Below are positions 1 to 12,900 of a stretch of DNA of 64,000 bases, in pieces. The DNA lies in the NCBI RefSeq assembly GCF_032854445.1, contig NC_088304.1:9125704-9189703 (forward strand), given 5' to 3'. Each line of letters opens with the position of its first letter. The stretch's first letter is position 1. The translations under genes and the position numbers were made by a program. Source of the stretch: Liolophura sinensis. Taxonomy: Eukaryota > Mollusca > Polyplacophora > Chitonida > Chitonidae. The notes below the pieces were generated by a model that saw only the letters and a program-made list of their open reading frames with translations, had not been told where the DNA came from and did no database searches.

Positions 1-530
1 ACATATTCACATCGTCTATCTGTGCCTAAGAGGTGGATGGCAAAAACTGACAGCCGACAAAAACTTGCCGCTGTGGTTTAAGTCTAGCCTAAATGTTGCC
101 ATAAAGTCACCAGAAGCCAAATCATACGCACGAGTATGTGCCTGTGTAGAACGAGCATGTGCACATTCAACTGCCCAGTCTTGGACAAATCCACTGGCAC
201 CTTAGTATCGGTCCTCGACAAGTTAAAGCTGGAGACGAAAGACAAATAGAACGTCGATGAAGCAGACTGCATAAGAGTGCAGACACATACAGCCATTGTG
301 ACACAGATAAAAAAACAATGAGAGCTATGACATCAGCAGAGAGGAGAAATAGCCATGGTAACATCTAGCAATGTTGTTCCACCAATATTTGTCTTTCCTC
401 GTGCCAACTATCGTGACCACTATTTTATTCTCTTAGTACCTCTTGGTTTCACGAAGTCTGGATTGATGAGTATTGATCTTTTTCATAATTGTGTGGATTA
501 CACAATACGATGTAAACACTTGGCAACAGA
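1..530. other. Left edge, no gene seen
   Basis: AT-rich non-coding sequence with only short chance open frames on both strands. No splice-consistent exon or repeat family recognised. Confidence 0.4.
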
Positions 531-897
531 GTGAGTGAGTGCTTGGGGTTTAACGTCGTACTCAACAATTTTTCAGTCATATGTCGACGAAGGAATCCTT
601 AGGGTGCATGTACGTGTAATGTGCCTCCTTGCTGCAGGACGGATTTCCACCGCTCTTTTATTTAGTGCTGCTTCACCGAGACGACTTACCTAAGGCAAGT
701 AAGGCGCCCCGCCCGAGCCATTATACTGATACGGGTCGACCAGTCGTTGCACTATCCCCTTTATGCTGAACGCCAAGCGAGGAAGTTACAACTTCCTCTT
801 TTAAAGTTTTAGGTGTGACTCGATCAAGGATTGATCCTGGATCTACCGGTCCCGAAACGGACGCTCTACCAACTGTGCTATCCGGGCCGGTCCTTGG
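531..897 (-). mobile_element. tRNA-derived SINE, family with CTTGGGGTTTAACGTCGTA tail, near full length
   Basis: On the minus strand it begins with a tRNA-like head (CCCGGATAGCACAGTTGGTA, then GGATCAATCC as B box). It runs through a conserved body (ATTATACTGATACGGGTCG on the plus strand) to the tail repeat of GTGAGTGAGT on the plus strand. Related copies lie near 8608, 30236, 43085, 45918 and 50520. Confidence 0.75.
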
Positions 898-1304
898 CAA
901 CAGGATACTACTTCTCATGGACAGTCATGATTCAAAACGGGCGATAGGGCTAGACGAAATGGGATAATAATTCTTTCAAATGGTTTTGGGGCCTTTCAAA
1001 TCTGCTTACAACAGAACAGTTGATGGAAAGCTAAAATCACATCAAGGAAAACCTCCTGCCATATACGAAATTTCTACTTTGGTCAACGACGCTCACATTG
1101 CATAATATGCACAAGGAACATTCTCTTTGAATTTCGAAGTACTAGAATATTGCCCTTTCAAAAGAATATTTCTGCAGCCGAGGACTTTGCACGGGACTCA
1201 AAAACTGACAGCTGAGCAACAATACCACACAAAGTAATATCCAGACCTCATCGCAGTCTTTGCTAGACTTCACAGTGCCAACCTTAGATTCACCAGAGCA
1301 GCTA

Positions 1305-1465
1305 AAGCATGATGCCGAAGACACCAGACATGACACCCAGTCAGTCACATTATACTGACAGCGGGCTAACCAGTGATGTTTCCTTGCTGAGCGCCAAGGA
1401 ATGCAGCAGCAAGTGCCATTTGGTATGTGTTTGATATGACCCTACCAGGGTTTGGTAGTGTCATA
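1305..1465 (-). mobile_element. SINE fragment of a related family
   Basis: Shares the ACACCAGACATGACACCC and CATTATACTGACA blocks with the elements at 17690 and 45918. The tRNA-like head is degraded (CAGGGTTTGG near 1447). Confidence 0.55.
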
Positions 1466-2034
1466 CCTTATTTGTTCAAAGTGACAAAGTTTGCAAGTTG
1501 CCTCACCCCAAAATAGGAGGCAGATTTCCATACGCAGACGCCAACTTAGATTTGTTAGCGAACTTCCGCAATGGGCCATGTTTTGAATGGTTGCATCAAG
1601 TAGAATTTTCCTGGACTATTGAAAAAATCTCTCAGCATATTACATTAGGTACGTTATGTCACATTAAAAATTTTAATTACTGGATCACGTGCCACGTGCT
1701 CTAAATGTAAACGTTTCTCTGTTTCTAAAGATGTCATTTGTTCAAGTAAAATAGGTTCGAACTGATATTACTGTCACGAATATGTCGCGTGTTCAAATCC
1801 AGCTCTCGTAGTTTTGCTCCTTCGGCTGTGTCTGTAACTCAGAAGGTGAGTGATTCTGGTGGCGGGTTTCTCTAGTTTTCTCAACTCATACACCTGGCAG
1901 ACCGACAATGAATATCAATCAAATTAATATATACATTTTTGAATTTTTTTTTTAAATCAGAAACCACCATAAATGAGAGAAGCACACCTCGTTAACACCA
2001 TAACTGCAAGACCCTCTTACCATTCGTTCGTGAA

Positions 2035-2165
2035 AAGGTCTGCCAGCAGCCTAAAGTTGGTCGTGGATTTCTTTTAGGCCTACCCGGCTTCCTTCCACCA
2101 CTGTGCTGACCACCATCATATAAATGAAATACTCTAGGATATGACACAAAACACCAGTACCTAAC
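2035..2165 (+). mobile_element. Diverged SINE 3' region
   Basis: Recognisable as a strongly diverged copy of the main SINE: GGTCTGCCAGCAGCC, CGTGGATTTC, TGCTGACCACCATCATATAA, then AAAACACCAG. Confidence 0.5.
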
Positions 2166-2179
2166 AATGAGTAGTTTGA

Positions 2180-2680
2180 ATGTTATTTTCTGTGGATATT
2201 ATTCTCCGTCATAATGATGGCGTCCATAAGTGCTATCATATTCTCCGGATTCCTCGAATGCTGGGTGACAAAAGAAGAGTTTTAAGAATTTTAAATGATC
2301 CAGATGCCCGCATTGGTATGCCGATTTTTTTCAACATACGAGAGCCCCCATGTACTTCCTACTAATATTTCAAGCCAATCGCTTCCAAGATATTTAATTA
2401 CGGGTAAGCATGTTTGGATTTCGAGGTTATACTTCCCGTAGGTTCAGGTGTGACTGTGAATCGTGTGATTTTACTAACCGTCCACGTAAACATGTTATAA
2501 CCGGTAACCTTAATATTGCAAATAATTATTATCTACGAAGTCCGCCTGCCAAAGGTCCGAAGTATAGAGAGTCCAGAAACATAAATACGAGAGCTAATGA
2601 AAAAATGGTCCCTTCGGCGCTTGAAAACTTTGCAAAAATGGTCTCAGCGAAAGACGGTAGAACCTTCAATCCTTGACACT
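2180..2680 (+). pseudogene. Decayed retroelement fragment (reverse-transcriptase-associated)
   Basis: Two reading frames separated by a stop. The first contains PPCTSY and then, past the stop, FKPIASKIFNYG. The second contains FRCDCESCDF followed by KHVITGNLNI and AKGPKYRESRNIN. The C-x-C / H-ITG-L / KGP-YRE order is typical of the C-terminal part of reverse-transcriptase elements abundant in invertebrates (Penelope-like or related). No intact catalytic core is present. Family assignment is from memory of motif patterns and is tentative. Confidence 0.35.
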
Positions 2681-3124
2681 TGAGGTAGTAAAGAAAAAGG
2701 TTGGGTATGCAATGCACCATATCAATACTAATGTTCATGTGACAACCAAACAAGTTTTGAAAGATTCTACTGAAGGATCTCTACTTGAGATTTCTCAACT
2801 GTCTCTTCTACTTTTCGTCACACAGATTTAATAGACAAAATTTCATCACTAATTGTATCAGTGTTTTTAGTAAACTGGTCATCAGATGCAACAAAGCCTC
2901 CTTCATTCCACTACATACAGGGGTTACCATTCATGTGATGTTTTGTTCTTCATCGAGTTGCTTCAATATCTGATTAATAACATCTATGTGAAATTCGGAT
3001 AAACCATATTTCCAAAATCTATTCGCTTTCCCATCGGTACAAATTGTGCCCCCCCCCTTTCTGGGGCAAAAAACATTTGCCTGTTTGAATACAGCTACAT
3101 GCAGAAAATATTAAGAAATAGTCC

Positions 3125-3433
3125 TCACCAGGTCCCATCTTTCTCATTCAATAAACGTATGTTAGCGTCTAAAAGCTTGGAACAATCTCTATATTGCAAA
3201 GGCTGTGAAAGATATTTACCCACCTTCGCTGGATTTAAAGGAAACCACTCTCCAGACGGTACAAAGATCAAAACCGTTTCCTCTCTCTCAGACTTTACGA
3301 CAAGAGGGATAGTTTCAATTTTAACATTGTAAATTATCCCCACTTGGACAGCAGTATGTCGAACGGTCCTACATATAGCGTCTAGCCTTTCAGCATTTGA
3401 TCCTGTGTGCTTGGCGTTTTCAATCAACGTCAC
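3125..3433 (-). CDS. Unrecognised open frame of about 100 codons, possibly an element remnant
   Basis: Reads MTLIENAKHTGSNAERLDAI and later KSEREETVLIFVPSGEW, with plausible amino-acid composition and a terminal stop. I do not recognise the family. It lies between the decayed retroelement and the 32-bp minisatellite. No promoter or splice context is visible. It may be part of the same decayed element in opposite orientation or chance. Confidence 0.2.
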   Translation of the reverse strand: MTLIENAKHTGSNAERLDAICRTVRHTAVQVGIIYNVKIETIPLVVKSEREETVLIFVPSGEWFPLNPAKVGKYLSQPLQYRDCSKLLDANIRLLNEKDGTW

Positions 3434-3926
3434 AAGTTAGTACTGCAAAAACCAGTGTTAAGCTTCTTCCGTCAAAGGAATTTACTCCAAGTTTCTTAAG
3501 ATTTACAATGATTATAATTCTCTTATAAGTAAATGTGGTCAGAGCATCCAGAATATCGGCCGCTCTGCTTATTAATTGTGTCTAATTTTCGCTTAATATG
3601 GGGCTAGGCTTTGTATATTCTCCACACTGGATATTTGAACAAATGCAATATCGTTTTTTATGCAAAACTGGGTCGAGGACAAAGTAATCGCGACTGTAGC
3701 TACTCACGTTTTGTTACACCTACATGTAACCCCATGCGTGGAGCCGCAGGCACATGTACGATATAAAATAAACATTGATTAGATTGTTTTATTCTTTGAA
3801 AAAGAGAAAGCCATTGTTTATTAAACACAAATGAATCAATGATCATTGAGGAACGTCACATCAGTAATTTATTTAGCCATATCAAGGCGATTTAAGAAAA
3901 AAATCATACACAAATTTATATTAGTA

Positions 3927-5196
3927 ACACTCTGTGATAACCAATGTTGTCACCATCAACACGCTAGGATAACCAATGTTGTCACCATCGACACCCTATG
4001 ATAACCTATGCTGTCACCATCAACAATCTATGATAACCAATGTTGTCATCATCAATACTCTATGATAATCAATGTTGTCACCATCGACACTCTATGATAA
4101 CCAATGCTGTCACCATCAACAATCTATGATAACCAATGTTGTCATCATCAATACTCTATGATAATCAATGTTGTCACCATCAACACTCTATGATAACCAA
4201 TGTTGTCACCATCAATACTCTATGATAATCAATGTTGTCACCATCAACAATCTATGATAACCAATGTTGTCATCATCAATACTCTATGATAATCAATGTT
4301 GTCACCATCGACACTCTATGATAACCAATGCTGTCACCATCAACAATCTATGATAACCAATGTTGTCATCATCAATACTCTATGATAATCAATGTTGTCA
4401 CCATCAATACTCTATGATAATCAATGTTGTCACCATCAACACGCTAGGATAACCAATGTTGTCATCATCAACACTCTATGATAACCAATGTTGTCACCAT
4501 CAATACTCTATGATAATCAATGTTGTCACCATCAACACTCTATGATAACCAATGTTGTCACCATTAATACTCTATGATAATCAATGATGTCACCATCAAC
4601 ACTCTATGATAACCAATGTTGTCACCATCAACACTCTATGATAACCAATGCTGTCACCATCAACACGCCAGGATAACCAATGTTGTCACCATCAACACGC
4701 TAGGATAACCAATGTTGTCACCATCAACACGCTAGGATAACCAATGTTGTCACCATCAACACGCTAGGATAACCTATAATGTTGTTACAATCAACACTCT
4801 AAGATAACCTATGTTGTCGCCATTAACTCGCTAGGATAACCAATGTTGTCATCATCAACACTCTATGATAACCTATGTTGTCGCCATTAACTCGCTAGGA
4901 TAACCAATGTTGTCACCATCAACACGCTAGGATAACCAATGTTGTCACCATCAACACTCTGTGATAACCAATGTTGTCACCATCAACACGCTAGGATAAC
5001 CAATGCTGTCACCATTAACACGCTAGGATAACCAATGTTGTCACCATCAACACTCTATGATAACCAATGTTGTCACCATCAACAATCTATGATAACCTAT
5101 GTTGTCGCCATTAACTCGCTAGGATAACCAATGCTGTCACCATCAACACGCTAGGATAACCTATGTTGTCACCATCAACAAGCTAGGATAACCAAC
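3927..5196. repeat. 32-bp minisatellite, about 40 copies
   Basis: Tandem array of a 32-bp unit close to TATGATAACCAATGTTGTCA followed by CCATCAACACTC. Variants (CGCTAGGATAACC, CATCATCAATACTC) occur in runs that reappear as blocks, showing higher-order duplication. Not a coding repeat: 32 is not a multiple of three and stops are frequent. It lies about 800 bp beyond the 3' end of the TIR-death-CARD gene. Confidence 0.95.
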
Positions 5197-5492
5197 ATTT
5201 AACGCTAGTTTATACCCAATAGTAATCCGAGTGAACATTACACGATGTGGATGACACAAGGCTATTGTCTATATCACCGCCTTCTTAAAAATTCTGCATT
5301 TGTGTCTAATGAAATAAAAACCATAATGAGAACAATCCATTTTTCAAAATCATAAAATAACGCCGAAAGATATTTTGCAATCTGAGAATACATATAACAC
5401 ATACTTCAAAATGGACAAAGCTTTATCTCCTCATGAAGCCATAAGGTTAAGTTTAAAGCAACTGACTGCAAGATCATAAACATAATACAACT

Positions 5493-5533
5493 AAACGATT
5501 AACAAAGATTGAGTCGATCTTTGTTAATCGTTT
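5493..5533. repeat. Perfect 17-bp inverted repeat with 7-nt loop
   Basis: AAACGATTAACAAAGAT is followed after seven bases by its exact reverse complement. It could form a cruciform or RNA hairpin. Its function is unknown. Confidence 0.8.
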
Positions 5534-6009
5534 GTCAGCTAACAAATACTCATTCTTCACAGCAAACATTGCACACAGATCTAGTCTAAGAAAACTAATG
5601 AAGCATGTCCTAAAAACTGCAGTAACACTATTATTTTTTCACACAACTATATACGCTGGAGTGGTAATTAAAATGTACCTAGTAGTAAAAGCAATAAAAA
5701 CTAGTTCCATCTTCGTGCTCGAGGCCTGTTCGGCGACTTTCACTGATGGCTCATTTGGTGAACTGCTACATTGCTTTAAAGCGTATTCAGGGACTTCTGT
5801 CAATCCAGCTGGAAGACCTTTGGTGATCGAGGCACTGGAGACCCACATCCACGCCTGGGGTGCACGTTTTATTGCGAATCAGTTCACTGTCTTGCTGGTT
5901 TGTACATATTTACATTTTGCCGAAATTCCTTTCACAGTAAAATTTGAACAATATTTGGTTGCAGAATAAACCGCGACGATTTTTAGAAGATGAGACCGTA
6001 AGTTTTGTA

Positions 6010-6935
6010 TCATTGGTTTTGTGACATGTTTGGTGGACAAATTGCTGAGGTTTCAGTCTGCTGATAAAACATGCATTTTTCATATTTTTCATTGAGCATG
6101 TATATGATTTGTTTAATCTCTGCAGATGCTCGTACACTTGGTTCCAATATTTCATCGATCCTCTCCAAACTTCTACGATCATCACTCTTCTTGGTTTCGA
6201 GAAGTTCAATAAGGAAGCTCTCTTGTACTTTACGATCGTCAATCTTCTTGGTTTCGAGAAGGTCGGTAAGGAAATTCTCTAGTACTTTACGATCGTCAAT
6301 CTTCTTGGTTTCGAGAAGTTCAATAAGGAAGCTCTCTTGTACTTTACGATCGTCAATCTTCTTGGTTTCGAGAAGTTCAATAAGGAAGCTCTCTTGTACT
6401 TTACGATCGTCAATCTTCTTGGTTTCGAGAAGGTCGGTAAGGAAATTCTCTAGTACTTTACGATCGTCAATCTTCTTGGTTTCGAGAAGTTCAGTAAGGA
6501 AGCTCTCTAATACTTTACGATCGTCAATCTTCCTGGTTTCCAGAAGTTCCCCTAGGACCATTCCAAACATTTCACGATCGGCACTCCTCTTGACTTCAAG
6601 ACGTTCATCAAGGATGCTCTCGAATAATTTGCGATCGTCACTCTTCTTGGCTTCAAAACACTGGAGTAGGATCTTCTCTAAAACTTTACGATCCTCACAC
6701 TTCTTGGCTTCAAGACGTTCGTCAATGATGTTCTCGAAAATTTTACCATCATCACTCTTCTCGGCTTGGGGACTTTCTTCAACGATGTTCTCGAAAATTT
6801 TACGATCATCACTCTTCTTGGCTTTGAGACATTCGACAAGGGAACCCTTTGAATTGTTCGGATTGCTGTTCTTGTTCGATGCGAGGCATTCCACAAGGAC
6901 ATCTGAATCGGTCTTTGAAGCAGAGCATTGCTCAC
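6010..6935 (-). CDS. Exon 11 of the TIR-death-CARD gene: 19-residue repeat domain and C terminus
   Basis: Terminal exon, 307 codons plus stop. Twelve consecutive 19-residue units with consensus near LLETKKIDDRKVLESFLTE run over about 6140-6840. The earliest units (higher coordinates, e.g. CLKAKKSDDRKIFENIVEE) are diverged, while the six nearer the C terminus are almost identical at DNA level (57-bp period). Conserved positions are a basic pair, D-D-R, and hydrophobics at helical spacing, suggesting a long charged helix or helical solenoid. The tail (EIKQIIYMLNEKYEKCMFY) is non-repetitive. A minus-strand AATAAA lies at 5868-5873, about 140 nt past the stop. Confidence 0.85.
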
Positions 6936-9900
6936 CTGAAAATGCAATCAAAGACTGAATTAAGCACCTGCAGATCCCACTTGTTAGTGTACATGTAGCA
7001 AAGGTAGAACTTGTACATGTTAAGAAGGAGATGATTGGCCAATGTCTTACACCTGATCTTATATGCATAGAAGATCTATTCAGCCGAGACAAACCTGAAT
7101 GGTACATCTAATAACCCTGTATCTGTGTTTACTGGATTAAACAATAAACAATAAAAAGTATGATGACAATCTGGTTTACCTGCGAGTGCTAAGGTAAGAT
7201 GAGACTGGCCAGTCTCCATCAACGCGTTCTTAAACTCAGACAGCGCCCGGCTCCCACAGAATGGTAAGGTCTTGAGCAGTCTCTTGATTCGCTTGTGACG
7301 TGTATTGGGGTAGAGAACGTAGTCGAGCGCTGAGCCTGACAGAATTTCTGCTCGACGAAGATAACCCTCTATGTGGGTGACGTCCATCATATCATCAACC
7401 AAAAGCTGGTAGTTTTCCCTCAGTCTCTTCTTGTCGGCTTCATCCATGGGCTGCACTGTACGGGCATACATAAAAGACAAAGCACGTAAAAGATAAATAA
7501 AGGTTGCCTCGAAAGACCCCATAAACTTTGGTATAATTAAGCATAATAAACAGATGCTGACTTCCACTCAACACGTTTTTGATATCAAGAGCTTGGACCC
7601 TTCACCTGACGTCAGCTGATAGTGACGAACAGCTATTCAAGGAAAAATGAACATAGGGAACAGGTAATACGAAATAAGTATGCTCAAACAAATATATATC
7701 CTGTATATGAGAGGAAGCTCACCACCTCGTATCAAAGAATCGTCAGAGGTTTGAGATATTGGATCATTTTGAACTAACTTTTCCAAAAAAAAGAAAGTGA
7801 AGGGCGAACACAACCGTTCGTGTAGCTTACTCATGAGTGGATTTATTTCCAGTTTAGCCATAGCATCGTTGAGCACATTCAAGCCGTTCTCTGATTCAGG
7901 GCAGTTCGTGCACCAGCATTCTATCACCCGTTCGGTCAGTTCCCGCATTCCGTACTGTCCCCAGTCCACCCATATCCTCTCCAACTGATCTCCGTCTAGG
8001 CCAAGAATACGGCCTACATCCAGCCAGTTTGGTCCTAAATAACATATATAATAACAGTTAGGAGATATTATATCAAAAGTTTCTCTACGTAATAATATTT
8101 GGTTAATAAAAACAATACACAAACATAAAAACAAGCATACCTTTTTACAACTACATTTTATCACATAACTGCAGTGTTCAGCAGTGCCCTTAATCCATGA
8201 CATATTTTTCGTGTGTCACTAGTTACATCACACTTTCAGTACACTTTCATTGACTGAAAGCGTCATTCACATGACGTAAATATGTGACGAAATTAGTTGA
8301 ACTCTTTTTCTTTACTACCATGGCGACCGGTTTACGAGTTGACTGTTTTGTCAGTATTGATGGTAGAGGAAAGGCAGAGATAACTAATATACATGAAGAA
8401 CGGGGAGAAAGGTAATTCACAGTAGACATTGACGGCATTAATATTCAAGTTGACTTATGTGCACATCGGCTCCAGGTCATACCGGCAACAACAAAGGAGC
8501 CAAACGGCGAAAGTTCACAGACGATAGCTTTCCGCAGACGACAGCTCAGTAACAGTGGCAGTTAAATATTGATCCATTTTTCAACCTGTTCGTCGCGTTG
8601 AATCCCTAAAGTGAGTGAGTGAGTGCTTGGGGTTTAACGTCGTACTTGACAATTTTTCAGCGATATGACCACGAAGGAATCCTTAGTGAACCCGTAGAAG
8701 ATTCGGACATACAGGATTTCATAACAGGCCAGTCAAACAAACGCACATTAAGTAAAACGCACTTTGATTTTCGGAAAATATTTCCTGCAGCCAACTGTCT
8801 GTGAAATTCGGCAAATTCATGAGACACCTCCATTAGAGTTAAACAGGCTCCTATCAACATTCTTCATAAGTGTTCGGAAATCTCACGGCTCTCAATACGA
8901 ACCCACGAACAAGTCTTCGTGGTATGTTGTCAAGTTTTGAACGTCGGCTGAAACGTCAAAACTATGGTCATAGTTTAGTATCAAGCCCATTGATTACATA
9001 GATGCTGGAGAAAAGGAAATCTCCCCAAAAGAGTAGATCCAATATCTGACGCTGAAATCGACAGACTCTGACCAACTGGTGTACTTGGGAAGTCGTCTCC
9101 TAGCATCATGTGGTTTTTTCAGTGCCGTGTATTTTGATCTTCGTGGCACTACCGAACAGATGGCGATGTGTTTGGAGGATGTTTCTCTGTGTTCCGATAC
9201 AGTTGGCCAAGAATATCTTCAATTTTCCGAACGGCAAACGAAGACAGTCTCAATATTCAAAATTTATGCTGTCAAACACTCGTCCGATTATTGTCATGTA
9301 AATAATTCCGTTCTACATTGCCGCCAACACAAAACATCCATCACCAGGGCCCCACCACATCTGGTTTATGCGACATCCCATCGGCGAGAATGAACTTTCC
9401 ACAATGATGAAAAAAGGATATATTCCGCAGGCACCCACACTGACAAAAGCTTTCAAATCACAGCGCCAGAAGACATTTTATTCAGAAACTGAATGACTGC
9501 GAAATCCCAGCCAATCACATTATGCAGATATCCAGTCACAAGAACATTCAATCCATCAACAATTACAGCCATTTAAAGCATAGAAGAATTTCTCCGCTCC
9601 TCAATTCAACTGTTTTTGTAAGCCTTATACCTGGAGGAAACTCCAATTTTTCATCTGAAACAACGCACGCTGCAAAAACATTGCACTGTTCAGACCAGAA
9701 ATTCAGAAATTTCAGAAATTGTTGCAACTTCAACTTCATGGCCGCCAGTTTTCATTAAACCTAGCGCATAATTATGATCACAAAACAACACATTTGTGAG
9801 GAACAATGAACAGTCGTCCGTAATCAAAGTGTATAGTGTTCAAAGACTCTCGTGATAGGCATGAAACTCGGTGCAGACGACCTATTTCATCGTGTGTTGC

Positions 9901-12900
9901 GGACAGAATTAACAATTTTTGACCTTTCTGACTTAACTTTTCGTGTGTTCATATCATTTTTAATTGCCAACTTTATTTCACAACTTCTCTGTTTACATTA
10001 TACATATACGTTTTAAATCAGGCGGTACTGTCATGAAACTACATGTTAACCACGTAGTCATGCTGCTTTCGCCAACAGTGCTTCGTCTGAGCCAGGCTGT
10101 CCTTCGTTTACATGTACTAAATGTGTCCGAGATTAAACTTACAAAGTGTTGCATTTCTTCCTCTTTTAGCAGCTTCATTTATGTGATAAAGAGAATCTAA
10201 TACTCGTGTTTATTTCACATGAAAGTTATGAAATGAATACTCTTGTCAGATCCTCTATTTATTAGACACATTTTTAAGCGGAGAAAAAGAACACATGTCG
10301 TAACAACAACTGAGGCAGTAGAAGTTGCTGAACCCGGGCACTCTGGTTTCCTCCACCCAAAAGCTGGCGGTAATCTTATATGAAAAATTCTCGCGCGTGG
10401 CGTTATTAATAACATATTAATAACATATTAATACATAAACAAATGTAAGGAGATACAGGCAACAGCAATGGATGTATCCAACAAAGTACTCAAAAAAGTA
10501 GACGGAGTACAAACAACATACTACAATTACTGTTTTTATTTAATATGTATAACGGAAACAACATACCCACTGTATCCCTCAGCAGCTGAACACAAGACTT
10601 AAGGTGGGTGGGAATGTTTTCTCCACCAAAACTGTTCGCATCATCCTCGATTTCATTGGAAGTGTCTTGTTCTCGAAATTTGGTCCAGGCGTTTAACAAG
10701 GCGTTCATCTTTTCCAGAACTTTCCCTTCTGTGTCCGTGATCTGAAACCTTAGTGCTTCACAGTGTGATGCAACTATCCCAGGAATGGCTTGAAGTGGTT
10801 CCAAACGTGTGCAGATCTCGTCCGCTTTCTGCAAAGGAAATCAAATTAATGGTAACTGACATACGATGATAATTTAGGCATCCCAAGTGTTTTTATTGTC
10901 TATTTCTTTCAGAGAGTCACCTATTTTCTGCTGCCTGTAAAATCAGTCACTCTCGCTACAAAAATTGCCTGTAGTCAGTGACACGTTACAATATAAGCTC
11001 TACACATGGATATATTTGAAGTTCACATTATTGCATGGAAAATGAAGTTAGACCACTTTTTCTACTTCGTAATGTTAAAGTCCATGTGCCCCGTTTCGAC
11101 GGCAAGAGCCCATTCCCTCGAGTGACCAGTGGCATACTGGATATTGGGCGAAGTTCAACATGTGTTGACAGAGGGCGACACCAGTTTCCTAAACTGCTAT
11201 CGATCTTGCTGTAAACCTTGTTTCTGCCTCTGCCATGTTTGAAATTGTTTACAAGTATTAGTATAATATAACCTTAATAAATGAATGTAATTTTATCTGT
11301 TGTAGTATATTATATCGCGGCAGTGGTTTTAATGCTGGATGTTAGGAAATTTTGTTATAAAAAAAACAATGTAGTCTATTCGCTGAGAATGTAGTTTAGG
11401 AAGTGAAACTGCATGGAGTTTGCTCTTATCGCATGTTCGATAAAACAAATTACTCTCCACGCCCAGCATGCCACTGTTTTTTAATAATTATGACGTCACC
11501 CGAGGCAACGAGGTCTTGGTGTCGAAACTAAGCTTATGCAGTTTAACATTATGAATTAGAAAAAGGGTTCTAATTTGATTTTGAAGAATATGAACTTCCA
11601 TCACATCTGTGTGTAGAGCTTTTACTGTTACGTATCACTGAAGGCAATTTTGGTAGCGAGTATGACCCATTTTATAGACAGCTGAATATAGGCGACTCTC
11701 TAAAAGATGAAGAGCTCGGTTTACATTTATAGGCCCCACACGCTGGCAACGATGAAAGATAAAAAAAAAAACGCGATTCATAAATATACCTGCATGTAGG
11801 AATCAACGGCAACGCACGCTCAAGACTACATGATATTTAACGCGAACCAAGAATATGTTGATTTTCCTGCATTGTGCGTTTGTTCTTGGTGCCTTGTCTG
11901 ACATTAGTATTCTTAATAAAAATGCAAATTGTATATACAGTTATTACAAATAATCGGATTAGAATTGCAATGTATCTTCTCATCTATCCCTCCTCTTTTC
12001 TCGCTCCTTGTTTCTTTATAGTTTGCTTGAGAAATTGTAGTTGAAGTCACATATGGATACTGATTGGTTTAATCTATGTTGCTATTATGAATGTATCTGA
12101 CATACACATAACATCAGTGCAGTTTTTTACCTAAAGCCACGATGCTACTGGATGGGTAATTTGCTACTATTTAAGTATTTACAAAAACCATTAAAATAAA
12201 ACCCCAACTGAAGTAAATTGACAATGGACCGTATTTCATCGGTTGCACGTGACCATTTCCTCGTTTAATTTACCACTGTTAAGGTTTTATTCCATCTGTT
12301 CATAAATATGCTGAAAATACTGCAACATACGCGTCCCCTGGCAGCACGGTATAACCAGTATAATGGGAGGGATGTTAGTTGCAATTTATTAGACATAACT
12401 CGTCAAGATATACTAATGACAAAACGATCAGAGCCTTGTACATGTTCGTATTGGATTACATTGTACGTGTTGTAAGGGCAAAGGTGTATATTCCGTCGAT
12501 ACCACGTATTCCCATAAAAAATCGCTATTGCAGCTATTCCTAAATTAATACGCTAAAGTTACTGAAAAAGCATGTACAATGACAACCGTAATTACTTGCG
12601 GTATACCCCTTTAGTTAGGAGTTTGACCAACACAGGTAAATCATACCTTTGCTGTTTCTCTGACACTTTTTAAACATGTCTCCAGTGTTAGAATACGTTG
12701 TGTCTTTTCCACTAGACAGCTCTCCTGACATCTAATCTTCTCCCACAGAAACGAGATTTCCTCGGCTTTTCCCTGGAATGTTTTTATGAGTGTGGCATGT
12801 TTGTGTTGTAAATCTGACTCGGATTCCGTCAGTTGCTTCAGCTGATGGTCTTGTCTGTTTCTCTGGGATAAATATTCCTCACATTTGGCTTGCAACTCGT

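Noticed and set aside
5532-5969. 145-codon plus-strand frame downstream of the TIR-death-CARD gene
   Set aside because: It begins in a hairpin arm without a good start, has no recognised motif and overlaps the presumed 3' UTR of the minus-strand gene.
6071-6958. A 295-codon open frame on the plus strand
   Set aside because: It is the complement of the 57-bp coding repeats of the TIR-death-CARD gene. The period is a multiple of three, so a stop-free unit stays open on both strands. The minus strand has the splice sites, the CARD connection and a natural stop.
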